NCBI RefSeq assembly: GCF_901709675.1
Contig: NC_051089.1
Coordinates: forward strand, 1,367,476-1,431,475
Direction: 5' to 3'
Origin: Syngnathus acus
Lineage: Eukaryota; Chordata; Actinopteri; Syngnathiformes; Syngnathidae
Length of the DNA: 64,000 nt
Shown here: in pieces, positions 51,261 to 64,000 of the stretch
Layout: each line of letters begins with the position of its first letter
How positions within the stretch are numbered: the stretch's first letter is position 1
Made by a program: the position numbers and the translations under genes
The notes under the pieces: generated by a model
The model's input: only the letters and a program-made list of their open reading frames with translations
Told to the model about the DNA's origin: nothing
Databases searched by the model: none

Positions 51261-54200
51261 CACAAGTCCAGGATTCAGTTGAAAACCATTTTGTTGTACT
51301 TTACATTCTAATATCTTAACTTTGAGTATTGTAACCAAAATATATATTTTGTTTTGCTCAACATTTGAAAATCATCAAACTGTGTTAGTTTGTAGTGGTA
51401 CATTGTGAGCAGGTTTGATGTCGCTGCTGCTGTTCAGTCTTCTGGCTCAGTTTAGCATGTTGCTAAAGCCTGCCTGGGCTGAGCTGCAGCTTTGGTTGAC
51501 CGAGTTCTTTGATCGCGCCCCAGTCCAGCTGCTCTGCTCAGTGTTGAGAGCTGCTGTGCCGCTCATTCCCGTCAACAATCCCTTATTCACACCCGATTTC
51601 AACTGAATCACACTCAAGCAGAAGACCCAGTGCTCTCTAATCTGTGCTCTCTCCAAACCCACCCCATTGAAAAGGACTTACGCTTGTGAAAAACATGATG
51701 CCCGTTATCACATTGTGTCATTTTGTGTTCCTCAACATCAAATGCATGCAGATGTGTCACATATACGGAAACCCAATAACTTGTATTTTGAAAGGTGATC
51801 CCTTGATTGAAACACAAAGCCCATTATCGTTTCAATTCCCCTGACAGGCGTAGTGGGGAAGTGAGTTAGCTGAGCCACGGCAGCCCTCCATGGTCAATTT
51901 CTGGGATAAATCAATAGCTGCTACATTTACTGTATTTACTGTCTTTTTCATATCAGCAGTCTGCTGCAACCTTCAGCTGTCTTGTGAAACATAGATTATC
52001 TTTTTTACAGATTAATAAATATACCAACATCAGATCACTTGCAAAAAAAATGTTCCGTCTATTTTTTAAAAATCAAGGCGATATCTGGCTAGGTTGTTCG
52101 AAATAAAACTATGCACTATGCTGCATAAACAGTATTCCAGATTTCTGCCAATGACTTTGGATTAATGACTGCAAATAAATGATCCTGGTGTGATCCAATA
52201 ATTAGCCAGTGAGAGTCGACAGAGTTGAAGGTGTCCGTTATGCTGCATTTACACAATATTCCCACCGGCTACCGTGGCCCCAATTACCACTGTGTGATGC
52301 GGCATCTTTTCTTTTTCTATCTCCAAATTCAAGTTTTCGTAAGTGTTGGTAAGCTTAATCATGGTCACCGTGAAGGTGAGCGGTTGCGGAGGACCAAAGG
52401 CCCAAAGGCGCTTCCGCCTATGGACGCTATTCCATTCCCTCCTGGCTCGTCACCTTCTAATAGAGTCTCTCTCATTTCTCACTTTCTGATCAAGGTCTGA
52501 CATGTTTTTTCACAGTCTGTCAAAGCTTTCTAGATGAAGCATGGACATCGGGCAGCTTTAGAGCAAGTTTGTGGCCACGGGAAGGGAAGGAAGTTCCCCT
52601 GACGATCCCAGCAGTTGAAGCAGATCTAACTGGGTCCAATTAAATCTTCGATATTATTTTCCTGACGACATGGTACACCATCAGGTGCCATGATTAAATG
52701 CAACAAAATGGCTGCCCTAGATTCTAGATTGCTGAAATCCAGGAACAGTGTAGTCACAGAACTACCAAGCTCATCACAATCAATTGGAATCCTCATCAGT
52801 GTACTTGGAAGACTTTATTTTTCCAAGAGCACCGCCTCTCGTGACAGATCTCACCACATAACATTTTACTAATGCATGTACTCTAGTTCATTCTGTCCAA
52901 TCCGACATTTCATTCCCATGAATGATCTTCTCTGCAACTGCTATTTGTCAAACGATGTTTTTTTTTCCCCCGCTGACTTTATATGATGGATCTTTTCAGC
53001 TAACCCAACAAGGCAAACACACTTTATTTAGATAAAATGATGGCACGTAACAGATTGATTGCCGTTTTTTCCCATCATGCGCTCTCTGCACATGGCCGTT
53101 TTCAAGCTCGACTTCAAAAAGAGATGATGTCCCTGTCCCTGAGAGCTGTTTTTATTTATTTATTTTCAGCAATTTCAATTCCGCAACTTTTACACGACGG
53201 CGATACTTCTTTACAAGCAGCTCATCAAAATCAATGGTGCTCGGGAGCTGTGAAAATGCAGCAGTAGAAAAGAACATTGCATTCACATAAAGCAACAAAT
53301 TGTAAAGCCCACTGCAGCTTTTTGTGAGCGTGTCTTAAATCATTGGTAAAATGGAGATTTTAATTTCCCCGAAATTAGCATCTCACCAACTCTTTGCTCT
53401 TTCCATTTATAATTCATGTCTATGTTCAGTGAAGTACTTACCAAGTCAAATGGCAACAACTCATAGCTGACATCAAATGGTTGCATCAGTCTCAAAGGTC
53501 CTCATTATGCTACTTTCTCCGTTCAGATGTGAGCTGAAATTAGAATTACCCATTGTCATAATAGATCAAACAATTGATTTGTTTACATTTGGAAAGGTCA
53601 GTCTTAAAGATTTGTATTATTTGTCTTAATTTGTCCCATTTGGAGTCTTATACATATCTTAACTATTGAGTCAGTGTTTACGTTTATAGAGTCATTTGCA
53701 ATTAAGATAATCCTTTGTGCATAATGTAATTGGCTGATAGTGTTAATAATTTATGCAATGAATAAATTGATAAAAGATGTCGTGCTTGATACATTGCTGA
53801 AGATTTGGGCAATATGCCGCAGTTTGCTTAATGATGCTTGTTGTTGGTAGAATTTGGACTCAACTGAAATATTTCATCAAGTCTCAATGCAACGTAAGAA
53901 GAATAACCCAGCCTTGAAAAGATGAATGCTTTCCTTCCAAAATAAAGTCCGACAAATGACAATGGTAGAAAAAGCCGAAGCTGACATTTTGAAAAGTCCA
54001 TGTCGTCGCTGATGAAATGGCGCAATCCTTCAGGGAATCGGCTTGAAAATTGCGATCCCAGAGGTTCCGGGCTTCAATCTGGTCGACTTTCTTTGAAGGA
54101 ATCCCAGTGAGAGTTTAAGACCTTGAAATGGCATCATTAAACGTGTACAGCTTGTCATGGCCTTCTCTTTCTTCTAATTAATGATATGATGAACTGATTG

Positions 54201-57200
54201 CTCGGAGGCAATATGAGAAGCTACGTTATTGTCACTGCAAATTAATTTCAGGACTGTAGCTATTTATAGATATGAACACCTGACCGTCAAGTTCTAAATC
54301 TGATCTATAATATAAATTCCAGCAAACCTGTCAATCAAGATCTTGAACCTCACAATAAAAAAATATCGAGCTGCCATCTTTTGTGACATTTGTGCAACCG
54401 CTGCGAGAAAAGCGGCCTCGGCTATTTCAATCCTCTCGGATCAGATAATCTTCCGAAAACTGTCCAGATGTGTTTGCCAGTCGAAAATAGAAAAGCACAA
54501 GGTTGTTATAAAACCACCTAAGCCTTCTTTGTATCCTTGAAAACGGATGTCGTTTTTGACACGATAGATGATAAAAGTCTTTCCCCAAAATACGTATGAA
54601 ACCCGACCTACTCAAAGGCAGCCATTTAAAAACGGCCACTGAAGAAGGACAAGGGCGGACGGACGTACCAGCCATCTAATGGTGCAAGAATGTCGTTACA
54701 CTGGAGAGAGAGGACATTAAATGAGACGAGGAGGATCGGGACACTGAGGCCAGGGCAGCCATTGATTTCAAGCCTTCATTATAGTCATGAAGACGAAACC
54801 TCAACGACAGTCCCACGTCCGTTTCTGATGCAATATAAAACCACAGTGTTCCTGGAAATGTTCATGAATAAATAACCTCTGTTTTGGTGCCCATGTGTTA
54901 TACTAAGTGAATGTCAGAAATTCTCGGAGGGAGGCGGGCCTGTCCAGAAGCGCTTGGGCCGAGAGTCGCTGGCAGCTTCCATCAACTAGCGCAGGCCGCA
55001 ACCCGCTGTCACTTGTGCGCTTCACGATGGATGACGAACTAACTCGGTCCCGCTGCTCGGTGAGTTTCAAGGGGAGGTTAGAAGAGGAATAGTTGTTCTG
55101 CAAGCCTAGATAAGGATAAAATCTAAGAGCTCGGAAAAACAATTTCTTTAAAATGGTGTGTTAACCCTTATTTGAACATTGTTACATATTTGCAAGTACA
55201 TTTGAAAATATTCAAATATGGACATAATTGATTTCTATTTTATATCTCGCACATGACACATTCATAAGTTTGGTTTTTAAAACACCATTGGACATTTAGC
55301 TGTCCTAGATGAAACTGGAAATAATGATGGTTAAAATCTTGACACAAAAATCACTAAGCTGAGAGATTGAAAAAGAGAGCGTCCATAATTAAAGATTGGA
55401 ACTTACTTACTCTCAGACCCACCCCAACCAAGCACCACTAGCCTTCCACATTATTTTCAACTCAATACGTAATTCTACCAACTTTGAAAAACCATCTAAT
55501 AATGGAATTTTCTCAAAATGAAAACATAAATGAGATAGAAGCCCAGACATCGACATTCTTTGCATGTTGTGAATTCACCCGTGGCTTGCGCTTCAATCTC
55601 TCTTTTGACTGAAAAATACTTTCTTTTCTTTTGAAATGACATCAGTGACAAGGACGGAGAAGAACGAACACACACACAGCACATTCTTTGCTTCTCTTTT
55701 GATCTTTTCACTCCAACACACGAATCAAGTCTCCAGCAAAGATTAGCCTGCATGGCTTCGCTAATGCACAGACTCCGAAACAAAAGTGGAGGTACGGCGT
55801 GTGTGTGCAGCCAATTTGCTCCTTTCCATTCAACAAGTTTTCATCCACGGTGGAAAGAAATGACTTTGATTCTTTGAGCCTGGCTAATTGACTTCCCGGG
55901 TGTCTGTCAGGAGCCAAGTCTGTGTCAGGCTCAGAGATGCCCCCGAGCCAAAGGTGCCTTATGACACGATAATTCATCCAAAAGGAAATCACAACAGTTT
56001 GCTCAGCCCGAAAGCCAAGCTACGATTGTATCGTTCAGCAATTAATGCGGGATGATGATGATGGATCGCAAATGCAATTCGCAACAGTGATTAGTGCTGT
56101 GCACTTTTTTTTACTTTTCAATGCTGCCACAGCTCACAGCTGCATTCATCCAAAACACTTGCCATATTGTAGTGACAGACAACCAGGGTTTTAAGTATTT
56201 ATTTTTTTATTTATGCACTTTTACTGTATTTATTTATTTATTTACTTTTATTGTATTTATTTATATTAATTTATTGATACGTTTATGCATTTTTTAAAAA
56301 AAAAATTATCTATTCATTAATTTATCTATTTGTGGGTTTTATTGGTGAAATTTCGAAATACAAGTGAGAGATTTGTAGCAAGTTGAATATCAGCCGGCCG
56401 GCTCAAAAACAAGATCGCCGTGGGCCTCTTGAGTCTGTCGTCATGAATTGTCAGACCTTTTCATCTCCGATCTAATGTTAGGAGCAGCATCAAGAGAACC
56501 ATTTCACGTTACCATGACGACCAGGGGCGGTGCCGTCTCGAGCCCCAAGTCTATTACACGGTACTTTTGGAAAGGGTAACCCGAGCATCAGTAAAGACGG
56601 CATTGACTGTTTTGTCACTCACAGATTACAGATTTGACACATTTGAAAGTTCAAAAGTCTTACAGCAACGGTTCAGAAATGAAAAGTGATTAAATGGTGC
56701 ATTCATAGCAGAAATTGTGTATTTGCAAAGCATCTATTACTGAGCAAAAATAAATAAAAAATCCCGGACGCAACTCTATAGAGACTTCCTCTATAATTGC
56801 TAATTGTGGGTTGTTCTTTTATTCGTGCAGTTGCGGAAAGTCTGACTGCAGAGTTACTCAAATGAATGCAGTGATGGAAATAATTTTCCTTCAGATCTAA
56901 ATTACAATCAAACACATCGTTTTAGTGCCAGAGAAGAAACTTTAATTTAGTTTCATTTCATTCTGCCCATTGTCACATTCCCAAGATTGCTATTAGCATG
57001 TCCAGCATTCAAAAGCAAGCCGTGATAGTGACTCAGAGGAAATTGCCAGAATTGCCAACACTGTTAGCTTTTGATAAAAAACAATTGTTCAGGTCCAAGT
57101 CTCCTGTTATAATAATCAAATCATTTTTTATATTCTAGATTCTGGATTGATACGGGGGGTTAGGAAGTACTCAATCGTGACTCGCAATTCCCGTGCCGGA

Positions 57201-58694
57201 ATACAAAATAAAGTCATAGCAGATCTCTTTATGTGGGAAATAAAAGTTTGACCTTGAATCAAAACTGCCTTCTTTTGTCAATCTCTACCTGCAGCGATGA
57301 GGTGTTACAAAGCGTGCTACTTTTAGCTTCTAAAAGTTGCCAAGGCTCATTATCTAAAAATTACGCTGGCTTCCTGCTGTGAACACTTTACAGCCGTCAC
57401 CTGAGCCAAAAAATGTCTTCATTGTGTCACTCAGGCAGATCGTATTGTTTAAATGTTCTCGTGGGCTAGCCAAAACGTGCATTTTTTTCCTTTTATTGTG
57501 TTTACATGCCTCTTATGAAAATGTTCCTTCCTGAGATTTTAGACAGCTGCTACCAGAAACTCTATCAACAAAGAAAGAAAGAAACAAAAACAAAAAAAAC
57601 ATGTTCTCTATTTTTCTGGCTACACAATGGTGAAAGAAAATGAGGGAATTCTCTTCTGGAGGCAAAATAATGTCAGGAAATGGTGCCTTGATGAAGCAGC
57701 CATCCTAAATGGACTTGGCAAATAGTAACTATTTATTGATACATGGCCATCGAGTAGAACACTTACCGAGCCCTGCGGCACAGTTTATTCAAAGCAGATA
57801 TTTTATTAATATGCGCTCAGTCATCTGGTAAAAAAAAAAATCCAGATGTTGTAACTGTACTGGAAATGACGGTGGTGTCGGGAATGAAAATGAAAAAATT
57901 ACAAGTGTGTATTCGCAAGGAATATTTCATTTCGCACATTAGGCAAAGAAATGTCACGTAAATGCCGCTTAAATATAATTTGGCCTTTTGGGTTCTTTCA
58001 TCTGCTCTGGCTTCAATTTGAGTTGAAAATGCAGGCTGGGCTTCCAAAAGGTTGACCGAGATATGTCTTGAAATGAATCCTCGTCTTTGAAGATAAGCCA
58101 TCAAAGATGTAGAATATGTCAAGCCAAACGTCCTTTTGTCACTGAGCTATATATTTGACAAGTCATCTGTGGTGTCATGGCAGCAATTGACCAGAGTGAT
58201 CTCACAGACTTTGTGCTATGTGACTTAAGCCTTTTCAAATGTCAGCTAGGATCGATCGTCTGAATGAAATATTTGCAAATTGAGAGCCTGGGATTGTCCA
58301 CAATTTCTTGCAATGAAACATCCAATCTAGCCGCAATATTCATTTAATCAGATTTTATTTCTGCGCTGTTGTGCCAGTATACCCAAATATCGGTCGCGGT
58401 TTAATGGATTCTTTCAGGCCCCTTTTCCCATCCATCAGTGAAGCTGCATAGTTGTCGCATTATTCTTCCAATCGACAGACAGTCCCTTGACATAGCCTGT
58501 CTGCTCCTGAACAATTTTTTTTTTTGCGTTTGCTATTTTTGACCACAACAAACCCATTCTGCAGGCTTTCTAACATTCCGGTGCCCCGAAGATAGAAAAC
58601 AACAGTCGCTGAAATCAGAGCATTTCATCCGTCTGTGTGTGAGCCGCAGGCTGATGGACTCCATTCACAACAAAGAAGAGGATCAACCTAGCGA

Positions 58695-58717
58695 GTGTGT
58701 GTGTGTGTGTGTGTGTT
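58695..58717. repeat. (GT)n microsatellite
   Basis: About eleven GT units in gpc6 intron 2. Confidence 0.85.
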
Positions 58718-59607
58718 GCATTGTGCTCCTGCAATACATTTGGGGGGCAAAAGAGGACAGCATCTGGAATGGTGTTATCGTGCTAAATTGAGCAGCTAAA
58801 GTTTTGCGGACAAGTCCAAATTCTTGTCGCTTGTGTGACTTTGCTCGCACAGTTGTATCGGGTTATTTATCTTAATAGCAACCGACACAGTTTGATAGGA
58901 GGCCGGTCATAAATGGAGCAGCCCTGCTCTGGGCAGACCAAGTACAAACACAAAAAAATGCACGCAGTGAGTGACACCCAAGTTACTATAATAATAATAA
59001 TAAAAAAAAGACGAGCTGAACTAAAAATTGACTACGCCACTAAACTAACCGAGGCGCGAAGGAAATAAAATGCAACCAAAAATGTGAGATACTAACTATT
59101 CTGCTCTTAACTACAAAAATGCAACTGAAGGTGTCACTCCAAACGTAAACAGAGGAAAACTACTTGAAATAACAAATGTGACCTATTGAACAACTAGCCT
59201 ACACCCGCAATTTAGTTTGACACACTCTGAGTGTTATTGTAAACCGCAAAGTAGGCGAATCAGACCACATGCACTCTCTGGCTTGCAAAACACACAAACA
59301 TTCAACATCTGGGTCGAGCAGTTCTTTTCAAGCAGACCAAATCAGAGGTAATGGTCTTCAGCTTAGGTGGAAGCGTGGCCAAATGGAGGCGGGGCTTCAT
59401 TGGCCACACCCCTCATGACTGCAGACTTGGCTAGATTCCCCCCAAACTGGTTCCTTGATTGGGCTGGGTTGTCACCTCCAACGTGACAAAGGCACATCAC
59501 ATTTTCTGTACATCTGCACAAGAAATGGAACCCAATAAGATTTGGGCTTGAAAAATAAAATTGGCTTAAATGAAAGTGTCTTATTTTGCACAGCTTCAAT
59601 GAGCATA

Positions 59608-59880
59608 TTTCAAAGTCAAAGTCTGCTTTATTGTCAATTTCTTCACATGCCAAGACACACAAAGAAATCGAAATTACGTTCCCACTATCCCACGGTGACA
59701 AGACATAGTACACAATATACGTACAAGTAAACAACACAAAAAATAAAATCAAGAAGGCACAAACGATGAATAAATAAGAGTGATGAATAAATAATAAATA
59801 AACAAATAACATAATAAATAAGAGGAGCAAATATGGAGCAAGTGTGCATACAGCAGACAGTCAGAATATAGCGCAAAAGT
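59608..59880 (-). mobile_element. L2-like LINE 3' tail, second copy
   Basis: Reverse complement of the 3' part of 34126-34658: TCAAAGTCAAAGTCTGCTTT (the LINE tail) at the left end, then CCCACTATCCCACGG, reaching the segment equal to 34380 of the first copy. Severely 5'-truncated, as usual for LINE insertions. Close match suggests the family moved in the fairly recent past. Confidence 0.85.
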
Positions 59881-62074
59881 ATTTATGCAGATTGAGTGGA
59901 GCTCTCGTTATCAACAGTAGGTTTAGAACTCACAAAGAAAACCAATTTGAATTCCCGAGGTCTTTAGTTCAAGGGATTACGTTGTGGAATAAAGAGGAAT
60001 GCACTTGCCGCCACCAAAGAACCTTTTTATTTTCCATTCAGCCTGGTAGCTGCTCGGTGTTTTGCGAGTTGTCACATCGTGTCGTTGAATGAAATTAGTT
60101 CATAAATCAAAATTCTCTTGTGCATAAACAATCAAAGACACGGCGGCTCCAAGCAGAAAAATGAGTGTCAGTGAAAGCTATGGCAGGTTTTCATCATTCA
60201 TTAACTGAGAGCCACTTTCCACAGAGAGTACGTGGCAGTGCAAAAAGGTAATTAATTAATTTCCTCAAGGACAATTATTCTCCTGCTTTGAGATGTGATG
60301 ATAAGAGCTTGTGGAAGTGGCAGCCTGTTCTGAAAGAATGAGGGACATCAATTGTGTGCAATTTTGTTGGTAGAAATCTTTTCTTTTTCAACTACTTTCT
60401 CAATGATTTCATGACTGCAACTTTATGTTTTGAAACTTCGGAGAGTAGCTTTACCCAAGATAATTAACCGCTCCACCTTGCGTAGGTGACTTAAGCATTT
60501 TACGCTATGCTAAAGATTTTGGGGCCAACTCCGCCGCTAAGTTACCGGAAAAACGCTGATTGTCTAACTTGCTAGTTGTTGTGTTTTGATGAGCTGCAAA
60601 ATGCAAATTGCAATCTTTGCATCACACTCACCACCGATATTTGTTAGGGTTGATAGATTAGTTTCATCCTATGCTTATGTTGGAATGTAACCTGTAATAA
60701 TTAACCTAGCTTGTCCTGTCTTAACAAAAGTAGTAGAACAAAGTGCTAAGATCTTTTGAGCTGATTGACCAGATGCAGAGGAAGCAACCAAAGTTGTTCT
60801 GTTCACACAACGTCGTAAAACACCCCCTGCTATGCTTTGACCAGAGGTCAGGGGCTTCAACCCCATCCTGTCCACTCTCACCCCCACCCTGTTTCTCTCA
60901 ATAAAAATGCTCTTGCAAGAGGCCTGAGTCAGACCTCATTCGATCATCGCTGTACGCACAGCGACGAATGACTCTCCATTTGCAAGTGCTTAAAAAGGGC
61001 ATACTGTCTCCCGTGTGGTTCTTGCAAAAATAAGTTAGAGTGAGCACCACTCTAACAATATCGATTAGCATAAACAAAATATAAAAATCCTTTGCTCCTG
61101 CCGTCGTGTATTCAGCGCTAGCTAATCGCCCCTGCTCTCAAAGTGCCGAAGAGTGATCTCGCAACAAAGTTTGAAAATTGGCACCGATAGCCACTCATCC
61201 CTTATTTACAGGGCCAGATGGTGGTTTTGGACGACACGGAAGCAGTTCTAATATAACAGATGCACAATTGTAATATGGCCGTGTTTGGCTGGCTTGCTGT
61301 GCACCATTAATGTCTAAAATGACATTATCCAAGGCAAATATGTGCCGCTGCTATCAGAAAGCATTAAGTTACTTCTGTAGGGAGCACGAGAGGTTTTCGC
61401 TCCATTCTGTCAGTTTCCGGCATCAAAATTTTGACGCAGATTTGAGCGGAGATTCTAAAAAAAAACAATTGGTGTTTGTGAAAAGATGGTGGCTGCAGCG
61501 GCTGTAATATTAAAGATGCTTAAATGAGCTGCCTGTCGGTGATTGATGGGCCTTGTGAAAGTGGTCGGCGATTCCCCGGGATCCTATAAAAGGGCCTTTT
61601 AATTATGAGAACCTCGTATTGATGTTGTCAGTTCTATTGCGCTATGCAGCAGGTATGTGAGGGGAACGCAATTCACCAGCAGTGGCACGACACACGGCGC
61701 AATCTAATGAAAATGCACTGTCATCAAAGTCAACTCATCCACGCTTTCACTCTCATTTAGTATGCAAAATGAATTCATTGAAGATTGATGAGCCGTCACT
61801 CATCAAATAAGCGACCTTGTCATGGAGAACTATTTCACATATGTCACGTCGATGTGTGATGCTTCATTTTAGCCTTCAAAGTCAAGAATTGCAAGATGAT
61901 GGAGAGCTTTTTTTGGAGTGTGTAGTGCAGCAGGATTTTCCTTAGAGTGGAGAAGTCACAAGAAATGTCATCAACAAGTTGCTGATTTTAACATCGGAGG
62001 ATTGGTCAAAATATGACTGGGATCCATCGCTCAGTAGATACTGTAGGAGTTTTTGATTGACTATATAAAATGAT

Positions 62075-62197
62075 ATCAAATTATTATATTCAGTGAATAA
62101 CGCCAAAATATATATTTTTTATAAATATAGTATATAAATTTATAAATGTATTTATTGGTTATATGAAATCAAATTATTATATTCAGTGAATAACGCC
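62075..62197. repeat. Tandem duplication with 93-bp period
   Basis: ATCAAATTATTATATTCAGT plus GAATAACGCC occurs exactly at 62075-62104 and 62168-62197, with AT-rich spacer between. Confidence 0.8.
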
Positions 62198-64000
62198 TCA
62201 AAATATCTGAATTTGTTTGATCCATTACATTTTAAAATTACAATAAGTCCATAACAAAAAGATCACCTTTTATGAGTCATCATCATTATTTCCAGTAATT
62301 ATGGCGATATCCCAGCATCCCTTGTGCATCTCAAAAATTGATTTGTCACACTCGGAATGCCTTCAGTAGAATATATTCTGGAACAAATGTAATTGCTGCT
62401 AAGGCTATTTTTACATAATTGTGTTGCGATTATTTCACGGTAGCTTCTAAAAAACAACCTATAGATGGTCAATGTCAAAAGGTCACAAAAGTGATTAAAA
62501 AAAAGAGTGACATCATCTGTTTGTGCTTTTACAATACTGTTGTATAATATTGAAACGTCATCATCAGTGATTAAAAAAAAAAAGATAATCCCCGGACATT
62601 TTTTTCGAGGCTCAAGGAAAGCTCAATCTTCTGTTTTGGAGTTACTGACCAACTCACCCTTTTTATCTTTTTTTTGCTATTTTTCTCACCACATCATAAT
62701 AGACTTTTATTTACCAGCTCAGACATTGAATGTAATTTAGGTTGACTGTTGATGTATGGCATTTTGTCAGCAAGCAAACACCCGTTTATTCTTTGCAAAG
62801 CCGTTAAACGCTGCGCAAGGTCAATAACTCTCAGTCGTATCATTATGTGGCCTGATATGAATTTTGCCCCATTAATGAGTTGGCCAGCTGCAGCTGCAGT
62901 TCCACTGCAATATTTACGACGGCTCGGCTCTTGAAATCACATCAAGCTAAATAGTTGCACAATGATGCTGGCGATTTGAGAATACAAAAAAGAAAAACAA
63001 TGAAAATGCTTTTTAATGGCGTGGCTCACTTTTACTCACAATGTCTTTGTAAGCATGAACTCCAGTGCCTGTCTCAACCTTGTATTAAGTTTGTTTCACA
63101 ATGTATCCATATTTAAAAAGCAAAATCCAACATTCACAAAAGCAAAAAAAATAAAAAATCCAACATTTAACACATATGATGCCATTGAATATTAGTCAAA
63201 AAAGGCCTGGAGCATCTCTATAGCAGAACCAATTCAAATTTTGAAAAGTGTATCGTCGAAATAGCTCATCCAAGTATTCAAACATATTTTGTGAAATTAA
63301 ATTGCTTCAATGATTTGTCTTCCTCCATTTTACCCATCTGTAAAGCTTCTTAACGGCTTTTACCGAGCCAACTTTACATGTTCAGTCCACATGAGACTGC
63401 TTGTCCTTGATTTAGGTCCAATTGGAAAAAGCCTCGCAGGCTTTCAATATTTAAACAAAGGTAGGTGTAATAGCAGGTCAGAAATGAAAGAAGTGTGACT
63501 AGGGACGGCTCCCTCGCCTCTTTAGCGAGGAGACGGTTCAAATAATGAAAAACATGTCAAATAGATCATTCTACAATAGCTAAAACTTAAAACTGAGACT
63601 AAATTAGAGTTAAACTGTTTTTTTTTCATTGCAGTGGCACGTAGGCTTGTTTATTCTTAACAGTCAACAACACATAACATGGTGTCATGTATCCATTGAA
63701 AATATAAGTGGTTCTATAAAAAACATCTTCGAAAAAATATATATATTTGCAATCCTGAAGGAAACAACGGGTGCATCACAAGAACAATTGTTGTTCTTAT
63801 TTTTCCCCCCAATGTGCAGTGCCAAGAGTCGAACAAGGCAACCGTGCTCACGAGGCCTCGGGTGTTTTATGAGCAAGCCCGACACGTGAAATGTTGATTC
63901 ATGTGTCACATGCGTGTTTACAAAGAGAGAGGTAGGAGGAATATCTGACAAGGAGACATTAATTAGGAGCTGCCTCGTACATGGGGGAACATGGGATCCC

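Larger units (their letters stand above)
49778..64000 (+). other. gpc6 intron 2 (incomplete)
   Basis: At least 14.2 kb of AT-rich non-coding DNA to the window edge. Recognisable content is limited to LINE fragments, a GT microsatellite and a short tandem duplication. No frame encodes the expected exon 3. Confidence 0.75.

Noticed and set aside
50976-51338. 120-codon minus-strand frame
   Set aside because: Antisense to a decayed LINE reverse transcriptase fragment whose GVPQGS motif is on the plus strand.
59363-59876. 155-codon minus-strand frame
   Set aside because: Read through the 3' tail of the second L2-like LINE copy; the tail is untranslated sequence.

Overview
The window reads as vertebrate nuclear DNA, most likely from a ray-finned fish. 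Evidence: spliced genes with many introns of only 65-90 bases, the kctd12-lmo7 neighbourhood of vertebrate chromosomes (human 13q), hAT-like and TA-flanked miniature transposons, 3' ends of L2-type LINEs, and long tetranucleotide microsatellites. The exact species cannot be told. Nothing bacterial or viral is visible, and I found no evidence for a wholly new genetic system. The points most worth a second look are a strongly diverged PDZ domain in lmo7, a GC-AG intron, and a nested transposon site with its own empty-site control.

Layout. Bases 1-1700 hold a complete single-exon kctd12 gene on the plus strand, with promoter and polyadenylation signals. About 1.7-6.4 kb is intergenic. From 18579 down to 6552 on the minus strand I could assemble a complete lmo7 coding sequence: 25 coding exons, 3228 nt, 1075 codons plus stop, with reading phase matching at every junction. 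The order is calponin-homology domain, a low-complexity linker with LMO7-family motifs, a degenerate PDZ domain, coiled coil and C-terminal LIM domain. kctd12 and lmo7 are convergent, as in human.

From 18.6 to about 38 kb is intergenic DNA rich in repeats: (GGAT)n, (CATC)n and (GATA)n arrays, a 1.1-kb TIR element, an hAT element, a truncated L2-like LINE and a foldback sequence. A glypican gene best matching gpc6 then starts on the plus strand. Exon 1 (signal peptide and first cysteine) is at 38585-38738 and exon 2 at 49619-49777. The gene continues past the right edge; 49778-64000 is intron 2 without a recognisable third exon.

The three genes are not a pathway. kctd12 is an auxiliary subunit of GABA-B receptors, lmo7 is a scaffold at adherens junctions and actin that also acts in the nucleus, and gpc6 is a cell-surface heparan-sulfate proteoglycan. 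The head-to-head lmo7/gpc6 arrangement, about 20 kb apart, differs from human, where the two lie many megabases apart on chromosome 13.
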